Shown here piece after piece: positions 6,890 to 15,460 of a stretch of 51,950 nucleotides of DNA. The translations under genes and the position numbers were made by a program. The stretch lies in assembly GCF_900142265.1 (NCBI RefSeq), contig NZ_FRAH01000018.1:1-51950 (forward strand). Reading direction: 5' to 3'. A model generated the notes under the pieces. It did not search any database. It worked only from the letters and a program-made list of their open reading frames with translations, and was not told where the DNA came from. Numbering within the stretch: position 1 is the first letter of the stretch; each line of letters opens with the position of its first letter. The DNA is from Anaerotignum lactatifermentans DSM 14214. Lineage in GTDB: Bacteria; Bacillota; Clostridia; Lachnospirales; Anaerotignaceae.

Positions 6890-7473
6890 GAAGAAGTGAA
6901 ATCGAACGGAAAACAGCGGAAACGAACATTTCTCTTGCCCTGAATCTGGATGGCACAGGCAAAAGTAACATAGATACCGGATGTGGCTTTCTCAATCACA
7001 TGCTGACCCTCTTTGCCAGACATGGTCGCTTTGATTTGGATGTGACTTGCCACGGGGATGTGGATGTAGACGACCATCATTCCGTAGAGGATATCGGCAT
7101 TTGTCTGGGTATGGCTTTTGCGGAAGCCTTGGGCAATGGTGCAGGCATCCGCCGTTATGGACATATCATCCTGCCTATGGATGAAACATTGATTTTGTGT
7201 GCCGTAGACCTTTCCGGTCGTGCCCATCTGGAATATGGGCTGGAAATCCCTACAGAAAAAGTGGGTACCTTCGACACGGAACTGACAGAGGAATTTCTCA
7301 TTGCTTTTGTACGGAAGGCAAACATGACGCTCCATGTGAAACAGATTTCTGGCAGAAACAGCCATCACATCATCGAAGGCACATTCAAAGCCCTTGCCAG
7401 AACGCTGGCACAGGCAGTTTCCATTGACGAAAAATATCGGGATGAAATCCCGTCAACAAAAGGGGTGCTGTAA
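6886..7473 (+). CDS. hisB: Imidazoleglycerol-phosphate dehydratase
   Basis: Removes water from imidazole-glycerol phosphate to give imidazole-acetol phosphate, using a manganese pair. The two pseudo-repeats of the fold carry the metal-binding stretches NHMLTLFARHGRFD, DDHHSVEDIGICLG and GRNSHHIIEGTFKALA. It is monofunctional (195 residues), without the phosphatase domain of enteric HisB, which agrees with a separate PHP phosphatase at the end of the operon. The start overlaps the hisC stop (ATGA), and GGAGG lies just upstream. Confidence 0.95.
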   Translation: MRRSEIERKTAETNISLALNLDGTGKSNIDTGCGFLNHMLTLFARHGRFDLDVTCHGDVDVDDHHSVEDIGICLGMAFAEALGNGAGIRRYGHIILPMDETLILCAVDLSGRAHLEYGLEIPTEKVGTFDTELTEEFLIAFVRKANMTLHVKQISGRNSHHIIEGTFKALARTLAQAVSIDEKYRDEIPSTKGVL

Positions 7474-8090
7474 TGGTAGGAATCATTGATTATGGCGTAG
7501 GGAATCTCTTTTCCCTGAAAAGCTCATTGGCATATATCGGAGAAGAAGCAGTGGTGACAAATGACCCTGCTGTATTGCAGAAATGCGACCACATTATCCT
7601 GCCGGGCGTTGGCGCTTTCGGGGACGCGGCGGAAAAACTGCGTCAAAGCGGCATGGCGGAAGTGGTGCTGAAAGAAGCGGCGGCAGGCAAGCCTTTGCTG
7701 GGCATTTGTCTGGGGATGCAGCTGCTTTTTGAAAAAAGTTATGAATATGGCGAATATGCAGGTCTGGAGCTCATTCCTGGTGTAGTGCGTCCTATCGCGC
7801 CTATGATTAGCGAAGGGCTGAAAGTGCCGCACATCGGCTGGAATGGACTGCATTTTCCAAAAGAGAAAGAAAAATCCCCTATTTTTGCGGACTTGGCAGA
7901 AAATGACTGTGTGTACTTCGTACATTCCTTTGCAGCTGTTGACTGCGCGGATTTTGTGACAGCTACAGCGGAATATGGCGCAGAACTGACAGCGGCAGTG
8001 GCAAGAGGAAATGTATATGGCTGTCAGTTCCATCCGGAAAAAAGCGGAGAAGTGGGACTGAAGATACTGAAAGCATTTTGTAACCTGTGA
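7473..8090 (+). CDS. hisH: Imidazole glycerol phosphate synthase, glutaminase subunit
   Basis: Class I glutamine amidotransferase that releases ammonia from glutamine and passes it to HisF. The nucleophile is in GICLGMQLLFE and the His-Glu pair in CQFHPEKSG; LPGVGAFGDA is the oxyanion region. The 205-residue length is standard. The start shares one base with the hisB stop (TAATG), so translation is probably coupled. It is separated from hisF by hisA, a common gene order. Confidence 0.95.
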   Translation: MVGIIDYGVGNLFSLKSSLAYIGEEAVVTNDPAVLQKCDHIILPGVGAFGDAAEKLRQSGMAEVVLKEAAAGKPLLGICLGMQLLFEKSYEYGEYAGLELIPGVVRPIAPMISEGLKVPHIGWNGLHFPKEKEKSPIFADLAENDCVYFVHSFAAVDCADFVTATAEYGAELTAAVARGNVYGCQFHPEKSGEVGLKILKAFCNL

Positions 8091-8104
8091 GAGGAGGAAG
8101 GCAC

Positions 8105-8830
8105 ATGTTTATTTTTCCTGCCATTGATCTGATCGAAGGCTGTGCGGTGCGTTTGGTACGTGGGGACTATGCCAAGAAAACCGTTTACAGCGATAATCCT
8201 GCGGCAGTGGCACAGTCCTTTGCCAAAGCAGGTGCCCAGTTTTTACATCTGGTGGATTTGGAAGGCGCAAAAGATGGCACCACGCCCAATCTGGAAACCA
8301 TTCGGGATATTGTGGCAAAAAGCGGCTTGAAAACAGAAGTGGGCGGCGGCATCCGCTCTGAAGAAACCATTCGGAAATATCTGGATGCGGGCGTATACCG
8401 TGTGATTTTAGGTACAGCGGCTATCACGCAGCCGGATTTTCTGGAAAATATGGTGGCAAAATACGGTGAAAAAATTGCCGTTGGTGTAGACATCAAAGAT
8501 GGTATGGTTGCCATCAAAGGCTGGACAGAAGTTTCTGCTTTGACCTGTGACGCTTTTTGTGAGAAACTGGAAAAGATGGGCGTGAAAACCATCATTTGCA
8601 CAGATATTTCTAAAGACGGGCTTCTTTCCGGCACCAATCTGGAATTGTACCGTCACTTAGGCGAAACATACCACATGGATATTGTGGCATCCGGCGGCGT
8701 TTCTTCTTTGGAAGATGTAGCGGCTCTGGAAAAAATGGGGCTGTACGGCGCTATTTTGGGCAAAGCCTTGTATACAGGGCATATTGATTTGGCAGAAGCC
8801 GTAAAACTGGCAAAGGGGGAAGGCAAATGA
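8105..8830 (+). CDS. hisA: ProFAR isomerase HisA
   Basis: TIM-barrel isomerase that opens the ribose of ProFAR to PRFAR. The first catalytic Asp is in FPAIDLIEG and the second in ICTDISKDG; phosphate-binding glycines are seen in VGGGIRSE and VASGGVSS. ATG 8105 is chosen because GAGGAGGAAGG lies directly upstream; an in-frame GTG at 8087 has no such site. 241 residues. The stop overlaps the hisF start. HisA and HisF are homologous half-barrel duplications, and both are present and complete here. Confidence 0.95.
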   Translation: MFIFPAIDLIEGCAVRLVRGDYAKKTVYSDNPAAVAQSFAKAGAQFLHLVDLEGAKDGTTPNLETIRDIVAKSGLKTEVGGGIRSEETIRKYLDAGVYRVILGTAAITQPDFLENMVAKYGEKIAVGVDIKDGMVAIKGWTEVSALTCDAFCEKLEKMGVKTIICTDISKDGLLSGTNLELYRHLGETYHMDIVASGGVSSLEDVAALEKMGLYGAILGKALYTGHIDLAEAVKLAKGEGK

Positions 8831-9585
8831 TTACAAAACGCATCATTCCCTGTCTGGATGTAAAGGACGGACGGGTAGTCAAAGGCATCAATTTTCAAGG
8901 GCTGAATGACGTTTCTTCTCCCATTGAACTGGGGAAATATTATAGCGACAACGGCGCCGATGAACTGGTGTTTTATGATATCACAGCGTCAGCGGAAGGA
9001 CGTGCCCTTTTTACAGATATTCTGAAAAAAGTAGCAGAAACCATTTTCATTCCCCTGACTGTAGGCGGCGGCATCAATACGCTGGAGGATTTTGACCGCG
9101 TACTGAAATGCGGTGCCGATAAAGTCAGTGTCAATTCTGGTGCCATCAAAAATCCTGACCTCATCGCACAAGCGGCACAGAAATACGGTGACCAGTGTGT
9201 TGTCCTTTCTGTGGATGTGAAACGGGTAGATGGTAAATTTACGGTCTTTGCCAAAGGCGGACGGGAAAACACAGGCATGGATGCCATCGAATGGATCAAA
9301 AAATGTGTGGCATTGGGCGCTGGGGAAGTGGTGGTCAACAGCATTGACACTGATGGCGTGAAAAAAGGCTTTGACTTGGAAATGCTGGAAGCAGTATGTG
9401 ATGCCGTTTCCGTTCCTGTCATCGCGTCCGGCGGCGCAGGGTCTATGGAGGATTTTGTGACACTGTTCAAAGAACTGCCCAAAGTGGATGCAGGTCTGGC
9501 GGCATCTATTTTCCATTTTAGCGAAGTGAATATCAAGGAATTGAAAGAACGTCTGGCGAAAGAAAACATTCCCATGCGGTTATAA
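8827..9585 (+). CDS. hisF: Imidazole glycerol phosphate synthase, cyclase subunit
   Basis: TIM-barrel cyclase. With HisH it converts PRFAR and ammonia to imidazole-glycerol phosphate and AICAR, which feeds purine synthesis. Catalytic aspartates lie in IIPCLDVKDGRVVKG and VNSIDTDG; the phosphate sites are TVGGGINT and IASGGAGS. 252 residues, full length. The start overlaps the hisA stop by four bases (ATGA). Confidence 0.96.
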   Translation: MITKRIIPCLDVKDGRVVKGINFQGLNDVSSPIELGKYYSDNGADELVFYDITASAEGRALFTDILKKVAETIFIPLTVGGGINTLEDFDRVLKCGADKVSVNSGAIKNPDLIAQAAQKYGDQCVVLSVDVKRVDGKFTVFAKGGRENTGMDAIEWIKKCVALGAGEVVVNSIDTDGVKKGFDLEMLEAVCDAVSVPVIASGGAGSMEDFVTLFKELPKVDAGLAASIFHFSEVNIKELKERLAKENIPMRL

Positions 9586-9600
9586 AAGGAGATTGGACGT

Positions 9601-10251
9601 ATGTTTGATTTGAATACATTGAAGTTTGACGAAAAAGGGCTGATTCCTGCTGTTGTGGTGGATGTCCTCAGCAAAAAAGTTCTGACAGTGGCTTATATGA
9701 ATCGGGAAAGTCTGGAAATCAGCATGAAAGAAGGCAAAACCTGCTTCTGGTCCCGTTCCCGTCAGGAATTGTGGCGGAAAGGAGAAACTTCCGGCAATTA
9801 TCAGCATATTGTTAGCATCACTGCCGACTGTGACAGAGATGCCCTGACAGTGGAAGTGCTGAAGGACGGTCCTGCCTGTCATTTGGGTACAGAATCCTGT
9901 TTCAATGAAACAGTGTACCAGAGTGAAGAAAACCATGGTTTTTCCATTGATGGGCTCATGGAATTGCTGGAAGGCAGAAAAGCCGATAAACCTGAAGGTT
10001 CTTACACCACATATCTTTTCGAAAAAGGTTTGGATAAGATTTTGAAAAAAGTAGGGGAAGAATCCACAGAAGTCATCATTGCCGCAAAGGCAGAAGATAA
10101 AAAAGAAACCATTTACGAAATTGCGGATCTGGCGTATCATGTACTTGTATTGATGGTGGAAGCTGGCATCTCTCTGGAAGATGTGCGGAAAGAACTGGCT
10201 TCCCGTCATATCATCGACCATAAAGTGAAACAGGAGAAGATGACAAAATGA
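9601..10251 (+). CDS. hisIE: Bifunctional phosphoribosyl-AMP cyclohydrolase / phosphoribosyl-ATP pyrophosphatase
   Basis: One chain for steps two and three. Residues 1 to about 105 are HisI, the zinc-dependent ring opener: [18 protein letters not shown], then zinc ligands around DCDRDALT and [12 protein letters not shown]. Residues about 118-216 are HisE, an all-alpha pyrophosphohydrolase: [18 protein letters not shown] with the Glu cluster and [20 protein letters not shown] precedes the ATG and the stop overlaps the next gene. The pyrophosphatase acts first in the pathway although it is the second domain. Confidence 0.95.
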   Translation: MFDLNTLKFDEKGLIPAVVVDVLSKKVLTVAYMNRESLEISMKEGKTCFWSRSRQELWRKGETSGNYQHIVSITADCDRDALTVEVLKDGPACHLGTESCFNETVYQSEENHGFSIDGLMELLEGRKADKPEGSYTTYLFEKGLDKILKKVGEESTEVIIAAKAEDKKETIYEIADLAYHVLVLMVEAGISLEDVRKELASRHIIDHKVKQEKMTK

Positions 10252-11066
10252 TACCAAAAGCCAATTATCATACCCATACAAAATATTGTGACGGTAAAAA
10301 TACGGTGGCGGAAATGACAAAAGCCGCTTTTGACAAAGGATTTACCCATTTGGGATTCTCCGGTCATGGTTATACGGATTTCGACGAAAGCTACTGCATG
10401 TCCAGAGAAAATATCCAGAATTATCTGCGGGATATTGCGGCAGTAAAAGCGGAATATGCCGGAAAAATGGAAGTTTATGCCGGTGTAGAACAGGATTGTT
10501 TTTCCACAGAACCGACAGATATTTATGACTATGTCATTGGTTCTACTCATTATGTATACAAAGATGGGCTGTACCACACTGTAGACGAGTCCGAAGAAAA
10601 AACAAACACCATTGTGCGGGAGTTTTTCGGTGGGGATTTTCTGAAATATGCCGCTGCTTACTTTGAAGCAGAAGCACAAGTGGTAGCGAAAACAAAACCG
10701 GATATCATCGGGCATTTCGATTTGATTTCCAAGTTCAATGAAGGAAACAAGTATTTTGATATGGACGAAAAGACCTATCGTTTTCTGGCATTGGAAGCCA
10801 TGGAGGAATTGCTGCGGACAGGAGTGCCTTTCGAAATCAACACAGGCGCCATGTATCGAGGACTTCGGACAGAACCATATCCCTCCTATGGACTTCTGAA
10901 AGAATTGCAGAAACGGGGCGGGGAGATTGTTCTCTCCAGCGATAGCCACGACTGTAATTCCATTGGTTTTGCCTTTGGAGAGGTGGCACAGGCTTGTCGG
11001 GAATTTGGTTTCCGTTATACAAAAATCTGGACACCGGAAGGCATGAAGGAAATCCCTTTGGATTGA
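10248..11066 (+). CDS. hisK: Histidinol-phosphatase, PHP family
   Basis: Hydrolyses histidinol phosphate to histidinol, the step before HisD. The PHP metal-binding motifs are visible: [12 protein letters not shown] at the N-terminus, GFSGHGYTD, the Glu in [26 protein letters not shown] and [15 protein letters not shown]. The 272-residue length fits the HisJ/HisK type, unrelated to the HAD-type phosphatase of enteric HisB. Its place as last operon gene, overlapping hisIE by four bases, completes the set needed for histidine from PRPP. The symbol hisJ is also used for this family. Confidence 0.9.
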   Translation: MIPKANYHTHTKYCDGKNTVAEMTKAAFDKGFTHLGFSGHGYTDFDESYCMSRENIQNYLRDIAAVKAEYAGKMEVYAGVEQDCFSTEPTDIYDYVIGSTHYVYKDGLYHTVDESEEKTNTIVREFFGGDFLKYAAAYFEAEAQVVAKTKPDIIGHFDLISKFNEGNKYFDMDEKTYRFLALEAMEELLRTGVPFEINTGAMYRGLRTEPYPSYGLLKELQKRGGEIVLSSDSHDCNSIGFAFGEVAQACREFGFRYTKIWTPEGMKEIPLD

Positions 11067-11074
11067 CAAAATAG

Positions 11075-11118
11075 AAAAGCACAAAATTTCTTTTGTAAGA
11101 GATTTTGTGCTTTTTTTG
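11075..11118. terminator. Terminator between hisK and nrdG, possibly bidirectional
   Basis: AAAGCACAAAAT pairs with ATTTTGTGCTTT, with a T run on the plus strand and an A run upstream that can serve the minus strand. It separates the convergent his and nrd operons. Confidence 0.85.
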
Positions 11119-11147
11119 TTTCTATATGAATTTTATGGTGAGTTGAC

Positions 11148-11645
11148 TTAGTTATCCCAAAGGATGATTTCGCCTGTTTCCAGTGATTTTTTTACGTCGA
11201 TAGTACGCTGGTTTTTGCTGCCCTTGAACCGCAGTTCCAAAGAACGCTGATCCATAAGAAAAGGTCCATCTACCAGAACATCGGTGCTTTTCAGCAGCAT
11301 CATTCGTTCAGGATTGTTTTCTTCCAGCAGGGCTTCCCATGTGTAGCCGGTGTAAGTCCAGACGTTCAGTCCCATTTTATGTGCGCCTTCTGCAAGAGCA
11401 GTGCAGGGAGCAGGCTGTTCCATGGGATCGCCGCCGGAAAGGGTAATGCCGTCCAGCAGAGGATTTTCCACTGCTACGTTCAGAATATCTTCTGTATCAG
11501 ACCAGAAACCGCCTTCGGGGTCATGGGTCTGAGGGTTATGACAGCCCGGACAGTTGTGATGGCAGCCTTGTGTAAATACCGTTAAGCGAAAGCCTGCGCC
11601 GTCAACGATGGAATCGTTGACAACGCCGCTGATTTTGATTCTCAT
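11148..11645 (-). CDS. nrdG: Anaerobic ribonucleotide reductase activating protein
   Basis: Radical SAM enzyme that places the glycyl radical on NrdD. The iron-sulfur motif is CHHNCPGC (C-x3-C-x2-C) near residue 28, followed by TLSGGDPMEQ, the SAM-binding glycine-rich stretch, and WTYTGYTWEAL. 165 residues, usual for NrdG. It starts one base after the nrdD stop, so the two are co-translated. Its function needs anaerobic conditions. Confidence 0.95.
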   Translation of the reverse strand: MRIKISGVVNDSIVDGAGFRLTVFTQGCHHNCPGCHNPQTHDPEGGFWSDTEDILNVAVENPLLDGITLSGGDPMEQPAPCTALAEGAHKMGLNVWTYTGYTWEALLEENNPERMMLLKSTDVLVDGPFLMDQRSLELRFKGSKNQRTIDVKKSLETGEIILWDN

Positions 11646-11646
11646 A

Positions 11647-13995
11647 TCAATCTTCCTTTGGTGTCAGTTTTACTTCAGTCACAACGGAGTGTTTCACTCT
11701 GTCCCGTACTTCCGCACGTTTTGCGTTATTGAAACGATCCAGTGTACCTACCAGATAACCGGTGATACGGCGGATTCTCTGGAAGCCTACTTCGCCTTCA
11801 TTTTCTTTTCTGCCGCATTTGGGGCAAGTATCACCGATGATGCCGTTGTAGCCACAGATAGGGTCGCGGTCAACGGGATGGTTGATGGAGCCGTAACCGA
11901 TGCCCTGAGCCTTCATGTAACGGATGATTTTTTCGAAGGCATCCAGGTTTGTAGACGGATCACCATCCAGTTCCACATAAGTGATATGACCTGCATTTGT
12001 CAGTGCGTGATAAGGTGCTTCCAACTGGATTTTCTTATAAGCGCTGATAGGGTAGTATACAGGAATGTGGAAGCTGTTTGTATAGTATTCCCGATCAGTC
12101 ACGCCTTCGATGGAACCGAAACGTTTCCGGTCGATTTCTACAAATCTGCCGGACAGACCTTCCGCAGGTGTTGCCAGCAGGGTGAAGTTCAGTTTTGTTT
12201 CCTGAGACAGTGCATCCAGACGGTTGCGCATGTGGCTGATGATGTCCAGACCCAAGTTTTGTGCCACTTCGCTTTCGCCGTGGTGTACACCAATGAGGGC
12301 TTTCAGGGCTTCTGCCAGACCGATAAAACCAACGGAAAGAGTACCATTTTTCAGCACTTCACGTACTTCGTCATTGCAGCCCAGTTTATCGCTGTCAATC
12401 CAGATACCTTCGCCCATGAGGAAAGGATAGTTGTGTACTTTTTTCTTTGCCTGGATTTCAAAACGTTCCAGCAGCTGTTCCACAACCAGATCCATTTTGC
12501 GATCCAGTTCGTTGAAGAACCAGTCAATGTTCTTGTTTGCCATAATGGCAATTCTGGGCAGATTGATGCTGGTGAAGCTCAGGTTGCCTCTGCCCGGAGT
12601 GATTTCTTTTTCAGGGTCATGGACATTTGCCATAACACGTGTGCGGCAGCCCATGTATGCGATTTCTGTTTCGGGATGACCTTCTTTGTAGTATTTCAGG
12701 TTGAAAGGCGCATCCTGGAAAGAGAAGTTGGGAAACAGACGCTTTGCGCTGACACGGCATGCCAGTTTGAACAGGTCGTAGTTGGGTTCGCCGGGATTGA
12801 AGTTGACGCCTTCTTTCACACGGAAAATCTGAATAGGGAAGATGGCTGTTTCCCCGTCACCAAGACCTGCTTCTGTTACCAGCAGCATGTTTTTCATAAC
12901 CATTCTGGCTTCTGTGGAAGTATCCATACCATAGTTGATGGAGGAGAAGGGTGTCTGTGCGCCGGCACGGCTGTGCATAGTGTTCAGGTTGTGCAGCAGA
13001 GCTTCCATTGCCTGATATGTTTCTTTGTCTGTTTCTTCTGTGGATTTTTTTACAGTGAAAGTATGTGCTTTCTGATAGATTTCTGTAGGGATGCCGATTT
13101 CTTCTGCCAGTTTGGCTTCTTCTGCATCATATGCTTCGTTTTTGTCCAGTGTAGGCACCAGACCCATATCTTCCAGTTTGGCAAAAGCTTCTTTCATTGC
13201 CTTTGCATGTTCTTCGCTGTCCATGACTTCGATGAGGGAAGCCAGATTGGAACGATAGCGTTTTTTGTATGTCTTTGCAACGCCGGGAGCCATGCTGTAG
13301 TCGAAGTTTGGTACAGACTGACCGCCGTGCTGGTCGTTCTGGTTAGACTGGATAGCGATACATGCCAGAGAAGCATAGCTTGCAATGCTGTTAGGTTCTC
13401 TCAGTACACCATGACCTGTGGAAAAACCGCCTTCAAACAGTTTCAGCAGGTCGATCTGACAACATGTAGTGGTCAGGGTATAGAAATCCAAGTCGTGAAT
13501 GTGAATGTCACCATTGCGGTGTGCTTCAGAGTGCTTGGGGTTCAGCACATAAGATTCGTAGAAATGTTTTGCCCCTTCAGAGCCGTATTTCAGCATGGAA
13601 CCCATGGCTGTATTGCCGTCGATATTGGCATTTTCACGCTTGATATCACTGTCTGTTGCATCTTTGTATGTGATGTCCTCGAATGTTTTCATCAGACGGT
13701 CATTCATGTTACGGATACGGGTACGTTCCGCACGATACAAGATATAGGCTTTTGCAGTCTGCACAAAGCCATGGTCAATGAGTACCCGTTCCACTCTGTC
13801 CTGAATTTGTTCTACAGAAGGGGAGTCCATATTTTCATTTTCAAAATAATCAGATACTTCCTGAGCCATTTCCAGACAAGTTGCATAGCTTTTGGCACCG
13901 CTGGTTGCCTGAAAGGCTTTTTCGATGGCATTGGCGATTTTATTGATGTCAAAATAAGCCACACGTCCATCTCGTTTCGTAATCGTTGTAATCAT
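11647..13995 (-). CDS. nrdD: Anaerobic ribonucleoside-triphosphate reductase (class III)
   Basis: Makes deoxynucleotides from NTPs by glycyl-radical chemistry. Residues 1-95 are an ATP-cone allosteric domain (TITKRDGRVAYFDINKIANA). The core includes NGDIHIHDLDFYTLTTTCCQ and FGGFSTGHG-like loops. The C-terminus has a metal site, CGYNGIIGDTCPKCGR, and the glycyl-radical region RRITGYLVGTLDRFNNAKRA. In the zinc-site stretch only three cysteines are seen, with Asp (RDPIC) where many relatives have the fourth. ATG 13995 follows AGAGGG. The frame extends 87 codons further upstream but has no ribosome site there and would run through the promoter. Two NrdR boxes lie upstream. Confidence 0.95.
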   Translation of the reverse strand: MITTITKRDGRVAYFDINKIANAIEKAFQATSGAKSYATCLEMAQEVSDYFENENMDSPSVEQIQDRVERVLIDHGFVQTAKAYILYRAERTRIRNMNDRLMKTFEDITYKDATDSDIKRENANIDGNTAMGSMLKYGSEGAKHFYESYVLNPKHSEAHRNGDIHIHDLDFYTLTTTCCQIDLLKLFEGGFSTGHGVLREPNSIASYASLACIAIQSNQNDQHGGQSVPNFDYSMAPGVAKTYKKRYRSNLASLIEVMDSEEHAKAMKEAFAKLEDMGLVPTLDKNEAYDAEEAKLAEEIGIPTEIYQKAHTFTVKKSTEETDKETYQAMEALLHNLNTMHSRAGAQTPFSSINYGMDTSTEARMVMKNMLLVTEAGLGDGETAIFPIQIFRVKEGVNFNPGEPNYDLFKLACRVSAKRLFPNFSFQDAPFNLKYYKEGHPETEIAYMGCRTRVMANVHDPEKEITPGRGNLSFTSINLPRIAIMANKNIDWFFNELDRKMDLVVEQLLERFEIQAKKKVHNYPFLMGEGIWIDSDKLGCNDEVREVLKNGTLSVGFIGLAEALKALIGVHHGESEVAQNLGLDIISHMRNRLDALSQETKLNFTLLATPAEGLSGRFVEIDRKRFGSIEGVTDREYYTNSFHIPVYYPISAYKKIQLEAPYHALTNAGHITYVELDGDPSTNLDAFEKIIRYMKAQGIGYGSINHPVDRDPICGYNGIIGDTCPKCGRKENEGEVGFQRIRRITGYLVGTLDRFNNAKRAEVRDRVKHSVVTEVKLTPKED

Positions 13996-14097
13996 GTCAA
14001 TCCCTCTTTCTGCCTCATTCCACCTGATCGGTTGTAAGTTTTTTTCGTCCGCACAGAGCGCCATGATTGAAACCATGGGCTTTTCGAATTCATAGAA

Positions 14098-14144
14098 ATA
14101 CAATATATTGATTTTTGTGCGGTGATATCGTGCATATATTGTAT
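14098..14144 (-). promoter_or_regulatory. Tandem NrdR boxes of the nrdDG promoter
   Basis: ATACAATATATTGATT (14098-14113) and a second half-conserved 16-mer (14129-14144, containing ATATATTGTA) resemble the NrdR consensus ACACAATATATTGTGT. Their centres are 31 bases apart, the three-turn spacing typical of NrdR sites. The upstream box covers the -10 element, as expected for repression. The nrdR gene is about 500 bases away. Confidence 0.8.
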
Positions 14145-14166
14145 TACGATTTCTATAGAGCGTCAA
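14138..14166 (-). promoter_or_regulatory. Promoter of nrdDG
   Basis: Read on the minus strand: TTGACG (14166-14161), 17-base spacer, TACAAT (14143-14138). The predicted start at about 14131 leaves a 135-base leader before nrdD. Confidence 0.75.
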
Positions 14167-14255
14167 GGGGCAAAAGTCACACTTTTGTAATTTTGTGCAA
14201 GTATTTTTGTAAGGAAGGCATAAAGTAAAATAAGAACAAAAAGGAGGAAAAGTCA

Positions 14256-14519
14256 ATGGAAAAATTCTCCGATTTGCAGGAAAAAGAAGTCATCAACATT
14301 TGTGATGGCAGACGGTTGGGCTTTGTGGGAGACTTGGAATTGGATATTCCTTCCGGGAAGATACGCACATTGATTATTCCCATGGAAGGCTGTCGATGGA
14401 ACCCCTTTGGCAGAGGCAGAGCCTATTATATCCCTTGGCGATGTATCCGTCGTATCGGGGACGATATCATACTGGTGGAAGTGGATGCGGACAGCATGGA
14501 ACGGGATGAGACCCTATAG
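14256..14519 (+). CDS. ylmC: YlmC/YmxH family PRC-barrel protein
   Basis: A small (87 residues) single PRC-barrel beta-domain protein: KEVINICDGRRLGFVGDLEL, then IIPMEGC and AYYIPWRCIRRIGDDIILVEV. This family is widespread in spore-forming Firmicutes and often linked to sporulation, but its biochemical role is not established. AAAAAGGAGG sits well placed before the ATG. It is divergent from nrdDG and shares the intergenic region that holds the NrdR boxes. No confident promoter was recognised. The symbol follows the Bacillus naming and is tentative. Confidence 0.8.
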   Translation: MEKFSDLQEKEVINICDGRRLGFVGDLELDIPSGKIRTLIIPMEGCRWNPFGRGRAYYIPWRCIRRIGDDIILVEVDADSMERDETL

Positions 14520-14540
14520 GACAGAAACTGCCCTTTGTGC

Positions 14541-14569
14541 TTGACCTGCGGGCATTTCTGCTTTATACT
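14541..14569 (+). promoter_or_regulatory. Promoter of nrdR
   Basis: TTGACC (14541-14546), 17-base spacer, TATACT (14564-14569). Confidence 0.75.
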
Positions 14570-14610
14570 AAAAACCAAAGAAATTGAGAAACACAGGAGG
14601 AGGATTGGGC

Positions 14611-15078
14611 ATGAAATGTCCTTTTTGTAATTTTGCGGATACGAAGGTAATTGATTCCCGGGCGCAGGACGATAATTCCGTGATTCGCCGCCGCAGAGTC
14701 TGCGAAAAATGCGGCAAGCGTTTTACCACATATGAAAGGGTGGATATGATCCCCATTACCGTCATCAAACGTGATGGCACCAGAGAAATTTTTGATAAGG
14801 CAAAACTTCAGAACGGGATCATGAAATCCTGCAACAAACGCCCTGTCACCGCCCAGCAGATTCAGAAGCTGGTGGATGATATTGAAAATACACTGGCAGG
14901 CAGCGGCGAAAGAGAAGTGGAAAGCAAACAGCTGGGGAATATGGTCATTGAACGGCTGAAAGACTTGGACGAAGTGGCTTATGTACGCTTCGCATCCGTA
15001 TACCGTCAGTTTAAGGACATCAACAGTTTTATTGACGAACTGGAAAAAATGCTCCATGAAAAGAACGGCAATTCCTGA
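14611..15078 (+). CDS. nrdR: Transcriptional repressor NrdR
   Basis: Nucleotide-sensing repressor of ribonucleotide reductase genes. The N-terminus is a zinc ribbon, MKCPFCNFADTKVIDSR then CEKCGKRFTTYERV, with four cysteines in two CxxC pairs. Residues about 49-139 are an ATP-cone (ITVIKRDGTREIFDKAKL) that reads the ATP/dATP balance. 155 residues, typical. GGAGGAGG lies before the ATG; the longer frame to 14584 has no site. Its expected target is the adjacent nrdDG promoter, which carries two matching boxes, so this is a closed local feedback unit. Confidence 0.96.
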   Translation: MKCPFCNFADTKVIDSRAQDDNSVIRRRRVCEKCGKRFTTYERVDMIPITVIKRDGTREIFDKAKLQNGIMKSCNKRPVTAQQIQKLVDDIENTLAGSGEREVESKQLGNMVIERLKDLDEVAYVRFASVYRQFKDINSFIDELEKMLHEKNGNS

Positions 15079-15096
15079 GAAAAGAGGCGGCACAAT

Positions 15097-15369
15097 ATGG
15101 AACAGAAAGTAAAAGCAGTTTTTGCTGCCCATCCTGATGGACAGGAAACAGCGGCACGCATTGCCAGAGCGTATCTGGCGGCAGGGATGGAAGTGCTGGA
15201 AAGCCAGCTGGAAGGTCTGGAGGAAAATCAGGCACTGGCAGTGGAAAAAGGCATGAGCCATTTGCTGTACTTCCATGATGCGGAACACATTACTATGGTG
15301 AGTCTCATGGATGAAATGGGTGGTTTTACTGTGGACATTCTGGTTTCCGATCTGCAGCTTCCCCGATAA
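15097..15369 (+). CDS. Unknown 90-residue protein, possibly an anticodon-binding-like fold
   Basis: I do not recognise a named family. It starts 18 bases after nrdR with GAGGCGG as ribosome site, so the two are probably co-transcribed. The pattern GQETAARIARAYLAAGMEVL, then ENQALAVEKGMSHLLYFHD and a closing strand GFTVDILVSDLQ, recalls the alternating helix/strand order of the HGTP anticodon-binding domain at the C-terminus of HisRS. This is a weak resemblance by eye. There are no cysteines, signal peptide or membrane segment. A small soluble protein linked to nucleotide metabolism or translation is possible but unproven. Confidence 0.6.
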   Translation: MEQKVKAVFAAHPDGQETAARIARAYLAAGMEVLESQLEGLEENQALAVEKGMSHLLYFHDAEHITMVSLMDEMGGFTVDILVSDLQLPR

Positions 15370-15397
15370 AAAATTTTAAGTAGACAGGCAAGAAAGC

Positions 15398-15457
15398 AAA
15401 AAATACCTCATAAGATTAAATTGTAAGTCGATACAATTTACTTAAGGAGGTATTTTT
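15398..15457 (+). promoter_or_regulatory. Leader hairpin that pairs with the ribosome site
   Basis: AAAAATACCTC (to 15409) is complementary to GAGGTATTTTT (15447-15457), which contains part of the AGGAGG ribosome site of the next gene. An inner 9-bp stem, TAAATTGTA/TACAATTTA (15417-15425, 15432-15440), closes on a 6-base loop. When folded it would hide the ribosome site. It could also act as a weak terminator. Confidence 0.55.
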
Positions 15458-15460
15458 ATT

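Noticed and set aside
11608-14037. An 809-codon open frame on the plus strand opposite nrdD
   Set aside because: It is the exact antisense of a clear class III reductase, has no ribosome site and its product has improbable composition rich in Phe, Cys and His.
13996-14256. Upstream extension of the nrdD frame by 87 codons
   Set aside because: It passes through the promoter and NrdR boxes and lacks a ribosome site; the ATP-cone begins normally at 13995.
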